The notes beneath the pieces are model-generated. The model was given only the letters and a program-made list of their open reading frames with translations, did not search any database and was not told the origin of the DNA. A program made the position numbers and the translations under genes. Shown here piece by piece: positions 43,520 to 53,066 of a stretch of 64,000 bases of DNA (position 1 is the first letter of the stretch; each line of letters begins with the position of its first letter). Origin of the DNA: Sphingomonas suaedae (GTDB lineage: Bacteria > Pseudomonadota > Alphaproteobacteria > Sphingomonadales > Sphingomonadaceae); NCBI RefSeq assembly GCF_007833215.1, contig NZ_CP042239.1, positions 2,540,001-2,604,000 of the forward strand, given 5' to 3'.

Positions 43520-45826
43520 TCAGAACCGGCCGGTCAGTTCGATACCGTAGAAGCGCGGCTCGGCGGGGATGAAGGTGGGAATGCCGAACGCACCACCGGT
43601 ATTGCCCGCGTCGAGCAGATACTCCTCGTCCGACAGGTTGCGGCCGAACACCGCCAGTTCGAAGCGGTCGTCGGCAAAGGCCACGCCCGCGCGCGCGTTG
43701 AACAGGGTGACGCCCGGCTGGCTGATCGCGGCGCTGTTCGGAATCTCGAAGAAAATCTGAGAGCGATAGGTGACGGTCGGCGTCGCAAAGACCCGCACGC
43801 CGCCCAGCGGCGCGTCGATGGTGAAGCCGGCTGCCGCCTGCACCTCCGGCTGGAGGCGGAAGCGCGCGCCCGAGAAGGCGGGCGCGAGCGCGTTGCCCTC
43901 CTCGATCTTGGCGTCGATATAAGCGCCGTTGGCGAACAGGTTGAGCCATGGCGTGGCGCGCAAGCTGACCTCCGCCTCGACGCCGAAGTTGCTCGCCTCG
44001 CCCGCGCTTTCGGTACGGGTGGTGCCGTCGGGCTGGATCACGCTGACCTGGAAGCCGTCATAGTTCTGGTAATAGACGCCGAGCGTGCCCGACACCGGGC
44101 CGACGCGGCCCTTGAGCCCGGCCTCATAGTTCCACACCTTTTCCTCGGCGACCAGATTGAGGCTGGGGGCCGGGCCGGTCGCGGTCGACCGCGCCGAAAG
44201 CTGGACCACCGGCGAGCGGCGCCCCTTCGACACGGTCGCGAACAGGTTGATATCGTCGGTTGCGCGGAACAGCGCGTTGAAGCGCGGCAGCACGGCGGAG
44301 AAATTGCCCTCGGCGCGGAAGGTCTGGCCGCCGGTATCGACCTGCCCGGGGATCAGCGACGCCCCGCCGCTGAGCACCGAACGCGGCACGCGCGCGAAAT
44401 AGCCGGAGTCGCGCGATTCGATCAGAAAGCGGACGCCCGCAGTCAGCTCGATCCGATCGGTCGGGAGATAGGTGCCGTCGAAGAACATCGAATAGCTTTC
44501 GTTGTGCCCCTGATTTTCGAACACCGAGCTGTAGGGCACGGTGGTGAGCAGCCCGCCCGTTGCCATCGAGGTCGCCTGCGCCGCCGTCACGACGCCGGCG
44601 GCGTTGATGCAGCCGAGGCCGGGGATGATGTTCGCGGCGCACTGGAGGAAAATGCCCTCCTCCGACGAGAAGGGGACGTTCTGGAAGCTGTCCTCGACGA
44701 ACACGTTGAAACCGAACGAGCCGCGGAACTTGGCGCCGGTGTACGCAAAGCGGGTTTCCTGGCTCGCCTGCCAGCCCTTGGCATATTCGGCAAACTCCAG
44801 ATACCAGGCGGCCGAGCCGTCGGCGTCGAAGATTTCGAGGCTGTCGAACTCGCGATAGCCGTTGACCAGGGTCAGCGTCCAATCGTCGGCGAAATCATAA
44901 GCAACTGTCAGATTAGCGTCATAGACCTCGCGGTTGAGGCCCAGCTTTTCCTGCCCGAGCACCTGCGCCGAGAAGGGCGAACCGCCCAGATGCGCCTTGC
45001 CGAACGGATTGCCCGGTCCATCCTCGGTCGGCAGCGCGCGCGAGATGAACGGGGTGCCGCTGTTGCGCTGCTGGTCATAGGTGAGGATCAAGTCGGCGCG
45101 CAGCGCGTCGCTCGGCTGGAAGCGGAGCGATCCGCGCACGCCAAGCTGGTCCTGCGCGTAGAGATCGTCCTGGTTGGGGGCGAGATTTTCGACATAGCCG
45201 TCGCGCTTCTTATATTCGAACGCGATACGCCCGGCGAGTATGTCGGAGCCGGCATTGACGAAGCCGGCGACGCGCCAGGCGTCGAAATTGCCGTAGCTCG
45301 CCGACAGTTCGCCCGAAAAGCCGGCACGCGGGCGCGCCGAGATCAGGCTGATCGCGCCGATCGTCGAGGCCGTGCCGAACAGCGTCGCCTGTGGCCCCTT
45401 GATCACCTCGATCCGCTCGAGATCGTAGATCGCCTGGTACGAACCGCGCGAGCGGGAGATGTCGACGCCGTTATAATAGAGCGAGACGCGCGGGCCCTGC
45501 TGCGCCGAGCCCGAGTCCGAGGTGATGCCGCGGATCACGATGCCGGGGTTGTTCGCGCTCTGCTCCTGCACGTTGAGGCCCGGGACGAAGTTCGACAGCT
45601 CGTCGAGGTCCTGCACGCCCAGTTCGCGCATCCGCTCGCCGCTGTTCGCGCTGATCGTGATCGGCACGTCGACCGCGCGCTGCTCGCTTTTCTGCGCGGT
45701 GACGATGATGTCGGTGTCGTCCGCTTCCACCCCGACGCGCGACGCGGGCGCTTGCTGCGCGAGCGCGGTGCCGGACACGGTGGTGAGCAGCGCCGCGAGT
45801 GCGACGCCGGAAAGGCACGATGCCAT
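43520..45826 (-). CDS. TonB-dependent outer-membrane receptor
   Basis: A 768-residue receptor with signal peptide (residues 1-23). The TonB box is around TDIIVTAQKSEQRAVDVPIT, the plug domain about 45-160 (LYYNGVDISRSRGSYQAIYD and GPQATLFGTASTIGAISLIS), the rest a 22-strand barrel, and the C-terminus ends YGIELTGRF. The style matches the iron-complex/unknown-ligand subfamily abundant in sphingomonads. No transporter or regulator gene is adjacent, so the ligand is unknown. The start at 45826 follows AGGGG. Upstream are 11-bp direct repeats. Confidence 0.92.
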   Translation of the reverse strand: MASCLSGVALAALLTTVSGTALAQQAPASRVGVEADDTDIIVTAQKSEQRAVDVPITISANSGERMRELGVQDLDELSNFVPGLNVQEQSANNPGIVIRGITSDSGSAQQGPRVSLYYNGVDISRSRGSYQAIYDLERIEVIKGPQATLFGTASTIGAISLISARPRAGFSGELSASYGNFDAWRVAGFVNAGSDILAGRIAFEYKKRDGYVENLAPNQDDLYAQDQLGVRGSLRFQPSDALRADLILTYDQQRNSGTPFISRALPTEDGPGNPFGKAHLGGSPFSAQVLGQEKLGLNREVYDANLTVAYDFADDWTLTLVNGYREFDSLEIFDADGSAAWYLEFAEYAKGWQASQETRFAYTGAKFRGSFGFNVFVEDSFQNVPFSSEEGIFLQCAANIIPGLGCINAAGVVTAAQATSMATGGLLTTVPYSSVFENQGHNESYSMFFDGTYLPTDRIELTAGVRFLIESRDSGYFARVPRSVLSGGASLIPGQVDTGGQTFRAEGNFSAVLPRFNALFRATDDINLFATVSKGRRSPVVQLSARSTATGPAPSLNLVAEEKVWNYEAGLKGRVGPVSGTLGVYYQNYDGFQVSVIQPDGTTRTESAGEASNFGVEAEVSLRATPWLNLFANGAYIDAKIEEGNALAPAFSGARFRLQPEVQAAAGFTIDAPLGGVRVFATPTVTYRSQIFFEIPNSAAISQPGVTLFNARAGVAFADDRFELAVFGRNLSDEEYLLDAGNTGGAFGIPTFIPAEPRFYGIELTGRF

Positions 45827-46156
45827 GATCGGGTTCCCCTGATGGTAGTTGGTCTGTGGTGGCCCGCCCCTGCGCGCGATCTGTTGCAGTGCAAGGTGAT
45901 TTCGATGACGGTTCGACGACATCGATGCAACCGCGAATTGCGGCGCGATTGTGGCGCGATTGTGGCGCGGCGCTGAACGCCCGATGAAATGCTGGCCAAA
46001 TGGCGATTTCGATGCGGAACGCCTCATCGCTGCAACGCCACGCCTCACCCCGCCCACCGCATATACGCGCGCGAGTCAGCCGTCCGCCACGCGAAACCGG
46101 TCCGGCGGCATGGCCGTTGTTGGCGTCAGGTTCATGGCAACATGAGGAGATGAACG
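45827..46156. other. Upstream region of the TonB receptor gene
   Basis: No gene is supported here. It contains the 11-bp direct repeats at 45899-45975, and GATTTCGATG occurs twice, near 45898 and 46005. The receptor promoter presumably lies here. Confidence 0.6.
45899..45975. repeat. 11-bp direct repeats upstream of the TonB receptor
   Basis: GCGCGATTGTG occurs twice in tandem at 45943 and 45954, followed by GCGCGGCGCTG at 45965; more degenerate units with CGA at about 11-bp spacing precede it, back to 45903. The unit GCGATTG resembles the GGAATTG repeats downstream of the nuclease gene. Confidence 0.75.
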
Positions 46157-46483
46157 ATGCGTACCCCATTGATGATCGCAACCGCAATGACGCTGCTGGC
46201 CACGCCAGCGCTGGCGCGCGATGTGACCACCGCGGCCGTGTTTACGGACAGCAATTCGCACTATCTGGATTACAAGACGTCGATCAGCGAGGCGAAGCGC
46301 GAATTGCGCAAGGACCTTTCCCGCGCGAAGGACGAGAGCGACCGGATCGAGGCGATGGCCGAATATGAGGCCGAACTCGCCGATGCCGACAAGGATTTCC
46401 GCAAGGAGATGGCCGAGCGCGGCGTCGTGCTGCCCAAGGGGACTGTGATCGTCGAGGAAGACGTCGCGATGCTGCCTGACTGA
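46157..46483 (+). CDS. Small secreted protein
   Basis: A 108-residue protein with signal peptide (residues 1-20, MIATAMTLLATPALA). The mature part is mostly a charged helix (KRELRKDLSRAKDESDRIEA and AELADADKDFRKEMAERG) ending in a short beta segment. GAGGAG precedes the ATG. Secreted helical proteins of this kind are often periplasmic stress or adhesion factors, but I recognise no family. The TonB receptor is divergent. Confidence 0.72.
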   Translation: MRTPLMIATAMTLLATPALARDVTTAAVFTDSNSHYLDYKTSISEAKRELRKDLSRAKDESDRIEAMAEYEAELADADKDFRKEMAERGVVLPKGTVIVEEDVAMLPD

Positions 46484-46489
46484 CCCTTT

Positions 46490-46524
46490 CGAATTCCGAC
46501 GCAATTCCCAGACAATTCCCACAC
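46490..46524. repeat. Three 11-bp-phased GGAATTG repeats
   Basis: AATTCC occurs at 46492, 46503 and 46514, exactly 11 bp apart; on the minus strand the units read GGAATTGTCTG, GGAATTGCGTC and GGAATTCGAAA. It lies between convergent genes, just past the small secreted protein. Confidence 0.8.
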
Positions 46525-46622
46525 AAGGCCCGGGCGGATGACGTCCGGGAGGGCGGGAGCGAAGCACGCGCGGACAGCCTGGCGTGAGTCGCTTCCGCCC
46601 TTTCGCTATGCGGGTTTGTCTA

Positions 46623-47288
46623 TCAGCCGCACCAGCCCATGCGCGCACCGCGATAGGGCCGGGCAAGCCCTTCGGCGATCAGTTTGGCGCCAACGCCTTG
46701 CCCATCGACCTCCACCAGCCGCAGCTTGCGCCCATAGCGATCGGCATCGCGGTCGATGGCGCGAAGACTGACGGCCCCACCGTTGAGCAGCGCATGGAGC
46801 CGTCGCGTCGCCGCCGCGCCCAGCTCCGCCTCCCGCGCGCAGCGGGGCGGGTGGGTTTCGGGGGTATCGATATCCGCGATGCGGATACGCTGCCCGCCCA
46901 TGCGGAAGGTGTCGCCATCGACGACGCAATTGCGTCCGCCGCCGCTGTGGCAGAAGCCGAAAGCGATGCGCGCGGGGGGCGTCGAATCGGAAGAGTCGTA
47001 CGTCGAGGGTGGTGCGCCCTCCTGATCAATCAGGATGTCGCGCGAACGGCGCGATTCGGCCCAGCTTTCCGGTTCGACGCGCTCCAACCTTGTCAGATCG
47101 CCACCGGAAGACGGCGTCGCGGGCAGCATCGTCCAGGCGAGGCCGCCAACGACTCCCGCCAGCAGCATTCCGGCCAATTCGTTGCGTCCGAAGCGTCCGC
47201 GCGCACGACGACGGCCGAGCGGCGCGCGGCGGCGGTCCCAATCGCGCCACATGCGCCGACTGCGGTGCAGGTCCAGTGGGTGCTTCAC
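46623..47288 (-). CDS. Thermonuclease-family (SNase-like) protein
   Basis: A 221-residue protein with an Arg-rich cytosolic N-terminus, one membrane or signal segment at about 38-58 (LAGMLLAGVVGGLAWTML) and an SNase domain from about 115 to 215. The domain shows CVVDGDTFRMGGQRIRIADI, DTPETHPPRCAREAELGAAA and RDADRYGRKLRLVEVDG, the usual Asp/Arg/Glu catalytic set. It is predicted to be anchored with its nuclease outside the cytoplasm. Nucleic-acid degradation is expected; a role in defence or nutrition is open. Confidence 0.88.
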   Translation of the reverse strand: MKHPLDLHRSRRMWRDWDRRRAPLGRRRARGRFGRNELAGMLLAGVVGGLAWTMLPATPSSGGDLTRLERVEPESWAESRRSRDILIDQEGAPPSTYDSSDSTPPARIAFGFCHSGGGRNCVVDGDTFRMGGQRIRIADIDTPETHPPRCAREAELGAAATRRLHALLNGGAVSLRAIDRDADRYGRKLRLVEVDGQGVGAKLIAEGLARPYRGARMGWCG

Positions 47289-47388
47289 GCCGACGGCTCC
47301 ATCGGACGCGAGGATAAGGAACGGCGCTCACCAAATCCTTACCGGACGGGACCGCATTGGCGGTGTGTCCCGCCATATTGGAGCAAGG

Positions 47389-48063
47389 TCAGGGCTTGGG
47401 CGTGCGGGCCGCCAGCGCGAGCTTGTACATTGCCTCGCCGATCGATGCGCGCAGGGTGGCGCGGTTGAGGCGGAACGTCTCGCCCTTGGGGAGGCATTTC
47501 GCCAGCGGGAGCGAAAGCGCGGAGAGCGCGGAGTCTTCCGCCTTGCTATAGGGTGCGGCGGTGAGCAGTGCGTGGGTGTCCTGCGGCGCCTCGCGCGACA
47601 CGCAGTCGCCCAGCGCCCGACGGGGGCGATAATCGGCCGGGAGCGTCGCGATGTCGCGGTCGAATTCGGTCGACAGGGTCAACGGTTCGAGCGCCGCGAT
47701 CCCGGCAGGCGGGCCGCTGCGACCGAAGTCGCGGCGATAGAGCGCTGGATAGAGTGCGGCCCGAATCGCTTCATATGAATAGCTCAGCTTCACGGTGATC
47801 TGATAGTTGCGCATCGAGGCGCGCACACATTCTTCACTCACGGCCGCGCGCCCCGCGGCGCTGGTGGTGCCATCCCCCGGAAATTCGCGCAGCAACTGGT
47901 CGATCGCGGCGCGCTTATCCTGCTCGTTCACCAAACAGTCTGTATACTCTTCCGTCTGGCGCGCAGCGTCGTGACGGGGTGCCTTGCGCATGGCGTTCTC
48001 GCGCTCACCGAATGCTCCGGCCTGCACGGGCATCAGCAACGTCGCGATCATAAGGCCAAGCAT
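47389..48063 (-). CDS. Secreted protein of unknown function
   Basis: A 224-residue protein with a short signal peptide (MLGLMIATLLMPVQAGAF). Four cysteines (C43 in YTDCLVNEQ, then ECVRAS, GDCVSREA and AKCLPKGE) could form disulphides. Arg-rich segments include RYRRDF-like patches. It has its own upstream gap of about 60 bases after the oligopeptidase gene and is on the same strand. No family recognised. Confidence 0.68.
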   Translation of the reverse strand: MLGLMIATLLMPVQAGAFGERENAMRKAPRHDAARQTEEYTDCLVNEQDKRAAIDQLLREFPGDGTTSAAGRAAVSEECVRASMRNYQITVKLSYSYEAIRAALYPALYRRDFGRSGPPAGIAALEPLTLSTEFDRDIATLPADYRPRRALGDCVSREAPQDTHALLTAAPYSKAEDSALSALSLPLAKCLPKGETFRLNRATLRASIGEAMYKLALAARTPKP

Positions 48064-48126
48064 CGGCGCGTCCCCCTCGACCGGAATGCTATCCAATCAT
48101 TCTGGGAAGGTCATGACCTTTCCGGG

Positions 48127-50184
48127 TCAGTTCGCCAGCCCCAGCTGCCAGAGCACGAACGCATTCTCTTCCGCCGCTTCCTTCAGGCTCTCCCAGCGGC
48201 CCGACTTGCCGCCATGGCCCGCGCCCATATTGGTCTTGAGCACGAGGACATTGTTGTCGGTCTTGGTCGCGCGCAGCTTCGCCGCCCATTTGGCGGGCTC
48301 CCAATAGGTGACGCGCGGATCGTTGAGGCCGCCCCCGATGAACATCGGCGGATAATCCTGCGCCTTCACATTGTCATAGGGCGAATAGCCGCGGATCAGC
48401 TCGAACGCTTGCGCGTCGGTGATCGGGTTGCCCCATTCGGGCCATTCGCCGGGGGTGAGCGGCAGGCTGTCGTCGAGCATCGTGTTGAGCACGTCGACGA
48501 AGGGGACGTCGGCGACGACGACGGCCCACAGATCGGGGTCGGAGTTGACGACGGCGCCCATCAGCTCGCCGCCCGCGCTGCGCCCGGCGATGGCGATGCC
48601 GCCCTTGTGCGTGTAGCCGCGGTCGATCAGCCCCTTTGCCACGTCGACGAAATCGTTGAAGGTGTTGGCGCGCTTCTCCAGCTTGCCGTCGAGATACCAT
48701 TGCTGGCCAAGATCATCGCCGCCGCGGATATGCGCGATGGCGAAGGCGACGCCGCGGTCGAGGAACGACATGCGCGCGGTCGAAAAGCCGGGCGGGATCG
48801 CATGGCCATAGGCGCCATAGGCGTAGAGATAGAGCTTGCCCGTGCCGTCGCGGGGGAAGTCCTTGGGATAGACGATCGAGCAGGGAATGTCGGTGCCGTC
48901 GCGCGCGGCGATGTGCAGCCGCTCGGTCGCGTATTTCGACGCGTCATAGCCCGAGGGGATGATCTGGACCTTGAGCGTTTCCAGCTGCCCGGTCGCGACG
49001 TCATAGTCATAGACGGTGCCGGGCGTGACCATCGACTCATAGCCGATGCGCAGACGATCCATCGCATATTCGGGATTGTTGCCGAGGCCGGCGACATAGC
49101 TCGCCTCCGGGAAGGCGATGCGCTTGGCCGGGCCGCCGGCATAGTCGTGGATCTCGATCTGATCGAGGCCCTGTTCGCGCCCCTCGACCACGAAAAAATC
49201 GCGGAAGGTGGTGACGCCGGTCATGTAGAAAGTCGGCGACGGCGCGATCAGTTCCTTCCACTCACCCGGCACATCGAGGCTGGCGGTGACGAGGCGCCAG
49301 TTGGTGTGGGTATCGTTGGTGTGGATGTAGAGCGTGCCGTCATGCTCCTCGACATCATATTCGCGGCCGGTCTGGCGGGGGGCGACCAGGATCGGCTCTG
49401 CGAGCGGATTGTCGGCGGGGAGCAGGCGGATTTCGCTCGTGACATGGTCGCCGGTCGAGATCACCAGCCAGTTGCGCGACTGGGTTTCGCCGACGCCGAC
49501 GCGATAACCCTCGTCATCCTCGTGATAGAGTTCCACGTCGCTTTCGACCGGCTCGCCGAGCTTGTGCCAGCGGGCATTGTCGGTGCGCCACTGGTCGTTG
49601 GCGACGCCGTAGAGAAAGCCGCGCGAATCCGAGGTCCAGACGAGGTCGGAGAGAACGCCGGGGATGGTGTCGGGGAGGAGATCGCCGGTGGTCAGGTCCT
49701 TGACGCGTACCTCGAACCGTTCGGAGCCGGTATCGTCGATCGCATAAGCGAGATAGCGATCATCGGGGCTGACCGAGAAGCCGCCGAGGACGAAATACTC
49801 TTTCCCCTCGGCCAGCTTGGGCTCGTCGAGGATCAGTTCGTCGGGACCGCCAGCGACGGGCCTCCGCCACCAGCGGCGATATTCGCCGCCGGTCTCGTGA
49901 TCGGTCCAGTAGAGCCAGGCGCCGTCCTTTTGCGGAACGGTGGCGTCATCCTCCTTGATCCGCCCGCGCATCTCCTGAAACAGCGTGTCGGCGAGCGGTT
50001 TCAGGGGCGCCATCACGGTTTCGAAATAGGCGTTCTCGGCCTCGAGATAGGCGAGCACGTCCTTGTCCTTCACGTCGGGATAGCCGGGATCGCGCAGCCA
50101 GTTCCACGGATCGTCGATGGTCACGCCGTGGCGTTCGAAGCTGTAGGGACGGATGGCGGCGATCGGGGGCTTGGTATCTGTCAT
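48127..50184 (-). CDS. Oligopeptidase B-like S9 peptidase
   Basis: A 685-residue prolyl-oligopeptidase-family serine peptidase. The N-terminal propeller is followed by the hydrolase domain with nucleophile in IAGRSAGGELMGAVV, the acid in GGLNDPRVTYWEPAKW and the histidine in GAGHGGKSGRWE. The segment YAYGAYGHAIPPGFS is typical of oligopeptidase B (ptrB) rather than prolyl oligopeptidase. No signal peptide is seen, so it should be cytoplasmic, cleaving peptides after basic residues by family analogy. The start overlaps the stop of the membrane gene upstream by four bases. Confidence 0.9.
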   Translation of the reverse strand: MTDTKPPIAAIRPYSFERHGVTIDDPWNWLRDPGYPDVKDKDVLAYLEAENAYFETVMAPLKPLADTLFQEMRGRIKEDDATVPQKDGAWLYWTDHETGGEYRRWWRRPVAGGPDELILDEPKLAEGKEYFVLGGFSVSPDDRYLAYAIDDTGSERFEVRVKDLTTGDLLPDTIPGVLSDLVWTSDSRGFLYGVANDQWRTDNARWHKLGEPVESDVELYHEDDEGYRVGVGETQSRNWLVISTGDHVTSEIRLLPADNPLAEPILVAPRQTGREYDVEEHDGTLYIHTNDTHTNWRLVTASLDVPGEWKELIAPSPTFYMTGVTTFRDFFVVEGREQGLDQIEIHDYAGGPAKRIAFPEASYVAGLGNNPEYAMDRLRIGYESMVTPGTVYDYDVATGQLETLKVQIIPSGYDASKYATERLHIAARDGTDIPCSIVYPKDFPRDGTGKLYLYAYGAYGHAIPPGFSTARMSFLDRGVAFAIAHIRGGDDLGQQWYLDGKLEKRANTFNDFVDVAKGLIDRGYTHKGGIAIAGRSAGGELMGAVVNSDPDLWAVVVADVPFVDVLNTMLDDSLPLTPGEWPEWGNPITDAQAFELIRGYSPYDNVKAQDYPPMFIGGGLNDPRVTYWEPAKWAAKLRATKTDNNVLVLKTNMGAGHGGKSGRWESLKEAAEENAFVLWQLGLAN

Positions 50185-50642
50185 GCGCTCGCCCTTAGCC
50201 GAGCCGCATCGCCGCGCGAAGCCTGTACCAGCCGTTCCCATGTGCCGGGCCGGACGATCATCCGCCCCCGCTCAGGATCGCCGAACCGCAGCAACATGCC
50301 ATTGATGAAGAGCAGCCGCACGGGCTCGGCATGGATATGCTCCCACGGCACCAGAAAGGGCGACTGGAACAGGCCGAACAGCCGCCAGACCGATACGCGC
50401 AGACCGATCCGCGTCGCGGACAGGGTGAGCGCGTTTTTGTAGTTCACCCGCTTCGTGCCGATAGTCGCCGACTGGAACCGCAGCGAGAATAGTGCCGACT
50501 GGCCCTCGCGGTCGGGATAGCGTTCCTGCAACACTGCCCAGCCGGACAGGGCGGACAGGAACTGGGTCACGAGCAGCCAGAAACCGGCAAAGATCAGCGG
50601 GAACAGCAGCACCAGCCAGAGCGGGAAGGGATATTCGTCCAT
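50181..50642 (-). CDS. Membrane-anchored protein of unknown function
   Basis: A 153-residue protein with one or two N-terminal hydrophobic segments (PFPLWLVLLFPLIFAGFWLL at about 5-24) and a soluble C-terminal part containing WEHIHAEPVRLLFINGMLLR. The rest resembles a PH-like beta domain (ALTLSATRIGLRVSVWRLFG). Translation is coupled to the oligopeptidase by a four-base overlap. No function is known. Confidence 0.65.
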   Translation of the reverse strand: MDEYPFPLWLVLLFPLIFAGFWLLVTQFLSALSGWAVLQERYPDREGQSALFSLRFQSATIGTKRVNYKNALTLSATRIGLRVSVWRLFGLFQSPFLVPWEHIHAEPVRLLFINGMLLRFGDPERGRMIVRPGTWERLVQASRGDAARLRASA

Positions 50643-50804
50643 CGCCGAACCCTAGCGCGGCCCGGCATCGTCGTGAAACAGGCAAGAACGGTCGATTACC
50701 CGGTTTGGCGGTTGCCGCGAACGTTAACCGGTCGTTAGAGTTGCCGGCAGCTTCGCTGAAACGGCACCGGCCCGCTGAGGCGTACAGACAGGGGAGATCG
50801 GTCG

Positions 50805-53066
50805 ATGAAGCCATGGATGCTGGCGGGTGCAGTGGGGATCGCGCTGGCGGTCGGCGGGGTTGCCGAGGCGAAACGCTATGACGCCACGATCGTGCGCACG
50901 ACCCATGGCATCCCGCACATCACCGCAAAGGACTGGCGCGGGGCGGGCTATGGCGTTGGCTATGCCTATGCGCAGGACAATCTGTGCATGATCGCCGAGG
51001 AATTCGCGACGGTGGCGGGGGAGCGATCGCTGCATTTCGGGCCGAAGGAAAGCGCGACGCTCGGATTCCAGACCGTCGATAATTTGTCGTCCGACCTGTT
51101 CTTTCGCTCCGCCATCGACCTGCCCGCATTGCGACGCGGGGTGCGCTCGCAGGGGCGCGCGGTGCTGGAGCTGACCCAGGGCTATGTCGCGGGCTATAAC
51201 CGCTATCTGCGCGATATCGGCACTCAGGGTGTGCCGGAAGCGTGCCGGGGGAAGGCCTGGGTGCGGCCGATCACCGCCGACGATGTGCTGCGGCTGAACG
51301 AGAAGCAGATGCTGCTCGCAAGCTCGCTCAACTTCGCGCCCGCCATCGCCAATGCCGCACCCCCCGGAACGCAGCCACCGACCAAGACGAGCGCAGCGAT
51401 GCCCGACCCGGCAAAGTTCGCGATTGCCAGCAATGGCTGGGCGTTCGGCGGCGATGTCACGGCCAACGGGCGTGGCATGGTGATCGGCAACCCGCATTTC
51501 CCCTGGCACGGGCCGAGCCGTTTCTGGGAGATGCACATCACCGTGCCGGGCAAGATGGACACCGCGGGGGTCGGCATCGCCGGATCGCCCTTTCCCACCC
51601 TCGGCTTCAACCGTGACATCGCCTGGACGCATACGGTGACGGCGGCGCGGCATTTCACCCTCTATCAGCTGACGCTCGATCCCAAGGATCCGACCGCCTA
51701 TCTGGTCGATGGCAAGTCCGAGAAGATGAAGGCGCAGACCATCAGCGTGCCCATGCCCGACGGCGCCGCGCCGGTCGAGCGGACGCTCTACTCCACCCGC
51801 TTCGGCCCGGTAATCGTGATTCCGCAGGCGATGGCGAACTGGACGAAGGGGATGGCCTTTACGTTGCGCGATGCCAATTCGGGCAACCAGCGCGGGATCG
51901 GCACCTGGCTGCGCATCGCGACGGCGAAGACCGTCGGCGAGGTGCGCGCGGCGGTGGGCGAGACGCTGGGCATCCCCTGGGTCAACACCATCGTCGCCGA
52001 CCGGCATGGCGATGCGCTGCACGCCGATGTGACCGCGGTGCCGAACGTGTCGGCGGCGAAGGCAAAGGCGTGCGCGACGCCGCTGTCGCCGGTGGTGGCG
52101 CGGGTTGCGACCTTGCTCGACGGGTCCAAATCGGCGTGCGACTGGGATGTGGCGCCCGGGACGCCGGTGCCGGGACTGATGCCCGCGAGCGACCAGGCGA
52201 CCTATTTGCGGCGCGATTACGTTGCCAACATGAACGACAGCTATTGGCTGAGCAACGCCGACGCGCCCCACAAGATGCTGGCGCCGATCCTGGGCGAGGC
52301 GGAGAAGCCGGTTTCGCTGCGCACCCGATCGGGCTTCACCGAAACGCGCGCGCTGATCGCCGGGGGCAAGGTCGATCATGCGCGGGCCAAGGACATGACC
52401 TTTGCCAATAAAAGCCATGCCGCGCTTCTGGCGCTCAAGCCGGTGCTGGCGTTGTGCGCGGGCAAGGCCGAGGTGGCGGAGGCGTGCGCGGCGCTGGGCA
52501 AATGGGACGGACGCTACGACCTCGACAGCCGGGGGGCATGGCTGTTCGACCGCTTCTGGATGAAGGCAGGGCGACTGCCGGGCATCTGGGCGGTGCCGTT
52601 CGACCTCGAGGACCCGATCAACACCCCGCGCGATCTGGTGACGGGCGGGGAGACGGGGGTGAAGCTGATCGCCGCACTCACGGCTGCGGCGGACGAGGTG
52701 GCAAAGGCGGGCATCGCGCTCGATGCGCGCTGGGGCGACGTCCAATATGCGCAGCGCGGGGCGGATCGAATCCCGGTCCATGGCGGGGACGGGGAATTGG
52801 GCGTGCTCAACGTGCAGATTTCGGAGCCTGCCCCGGGCGGCGTGACGCCGCGCCACGGGTCGAGCTATGTCCAGATTGTCGGGTTCGACGAAAACGGGCC
52901 GGTCGCGGACACGATCCTCAGCTACTCGCAATCGCCGAACCCGGCATCGCCCTGGTATGCTGATCAGACGCGGCTCTATTCGGAAAAGCGCTGGGTCCGC
53001 TTCCCCTTCACCCCGGCGCAGATCGAGGCGGCGAAGGTGGGTGCGGCGGTACGAATCGCGGAGTGA
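50805..53066 (+). CDS. Penicillin-acylase-family acylase, PvdQ/AHL-acylase-like
   Basis: A 753-residue Ntn-hydrolase precursor with signal peptide (residues 1-22). The predicted nucleophile is Ser209 in IASNGWAFGG, where autocleavage would create the beta chain; downstream GMVIGNPHFPWHGPSRFWEM is the pattern of PvdQ/QuiP-type acylases, which cut acyl chains from homoserine lactones and siderophore precursors. Ala rather than Gly precedes the nucleophile, which is unusual for the family. Whether its substrate is a quorum signal is inference. AGGGGAGATC precedes the start. Confidence 0.88.
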   Translation: MKPWMLAGAVGIALAVGGVAEAKRYDATIVRTTHGIPHITAKDWRGAGYGVGYAYAQDNLCMIAEEFATVAGERSLHFGPKESATLGFQTVDNLSSDLFFRSAIDLPALRRGVRSQGRAVLELTQGYVAGYNRYLRDIGTQGVPEACRGKAWVRPITADDVLRLNEKQMLLASSLNFAPAIANAAPPGTQPPTKTSAAMPDPAKFAIASNGWAFGGDVTANGRGMVIGNPHFPWHGPSRFWEMHITVPGKMDTAGVGIAGSPFPTLGFNRDIAWTHTVTAARHFTLYQLTLDPKDPTAYLVDGKSEKMKAQTISVPMPDGAAPVERTLYSTRFGPVIVIPQAMANWTKGMAFTLRDANSGNQRGIGTWLRIATAKTVGEVRAAVGETLGIPWVNTIVADRHGDALHADVTAVPNVSAAKAKACATPLSPVVARVATLLDGSKSACDWDVAPGTPVPGLMPASDQATYLRRDYVANMNDSYWLSNADAPHKMLAPILGEAEKPVSLRTRSGFTETRALIAGGKVDHARAKDMTFANKSHAALLALKPVLALCAGKAEVAEACAALGKWDGRYDLDSRGAWLFDRFWMKAGRLPGIWAVPFDLEDPINTPRDLVTGGETGVKLIAALTAAADEVAKAGIALDARWGDVQYAQRGADRIPVHGGDGELGVLNVQISEPAPGGVTPRHGSSYVQIVGFDENGPVADTILSYSQSPNPASPWYADQTRLYSEKRWVRFPFTPAQIEAAKVGAAVRIAE

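Noticed and set aside
47971..50442. Plus-strand open frame of 823 codons opposite the oligopeptidase gene
   Set aside because: Antisense shadow of a clear S9 peptidase with third-position GC bias; no recognisable domains.
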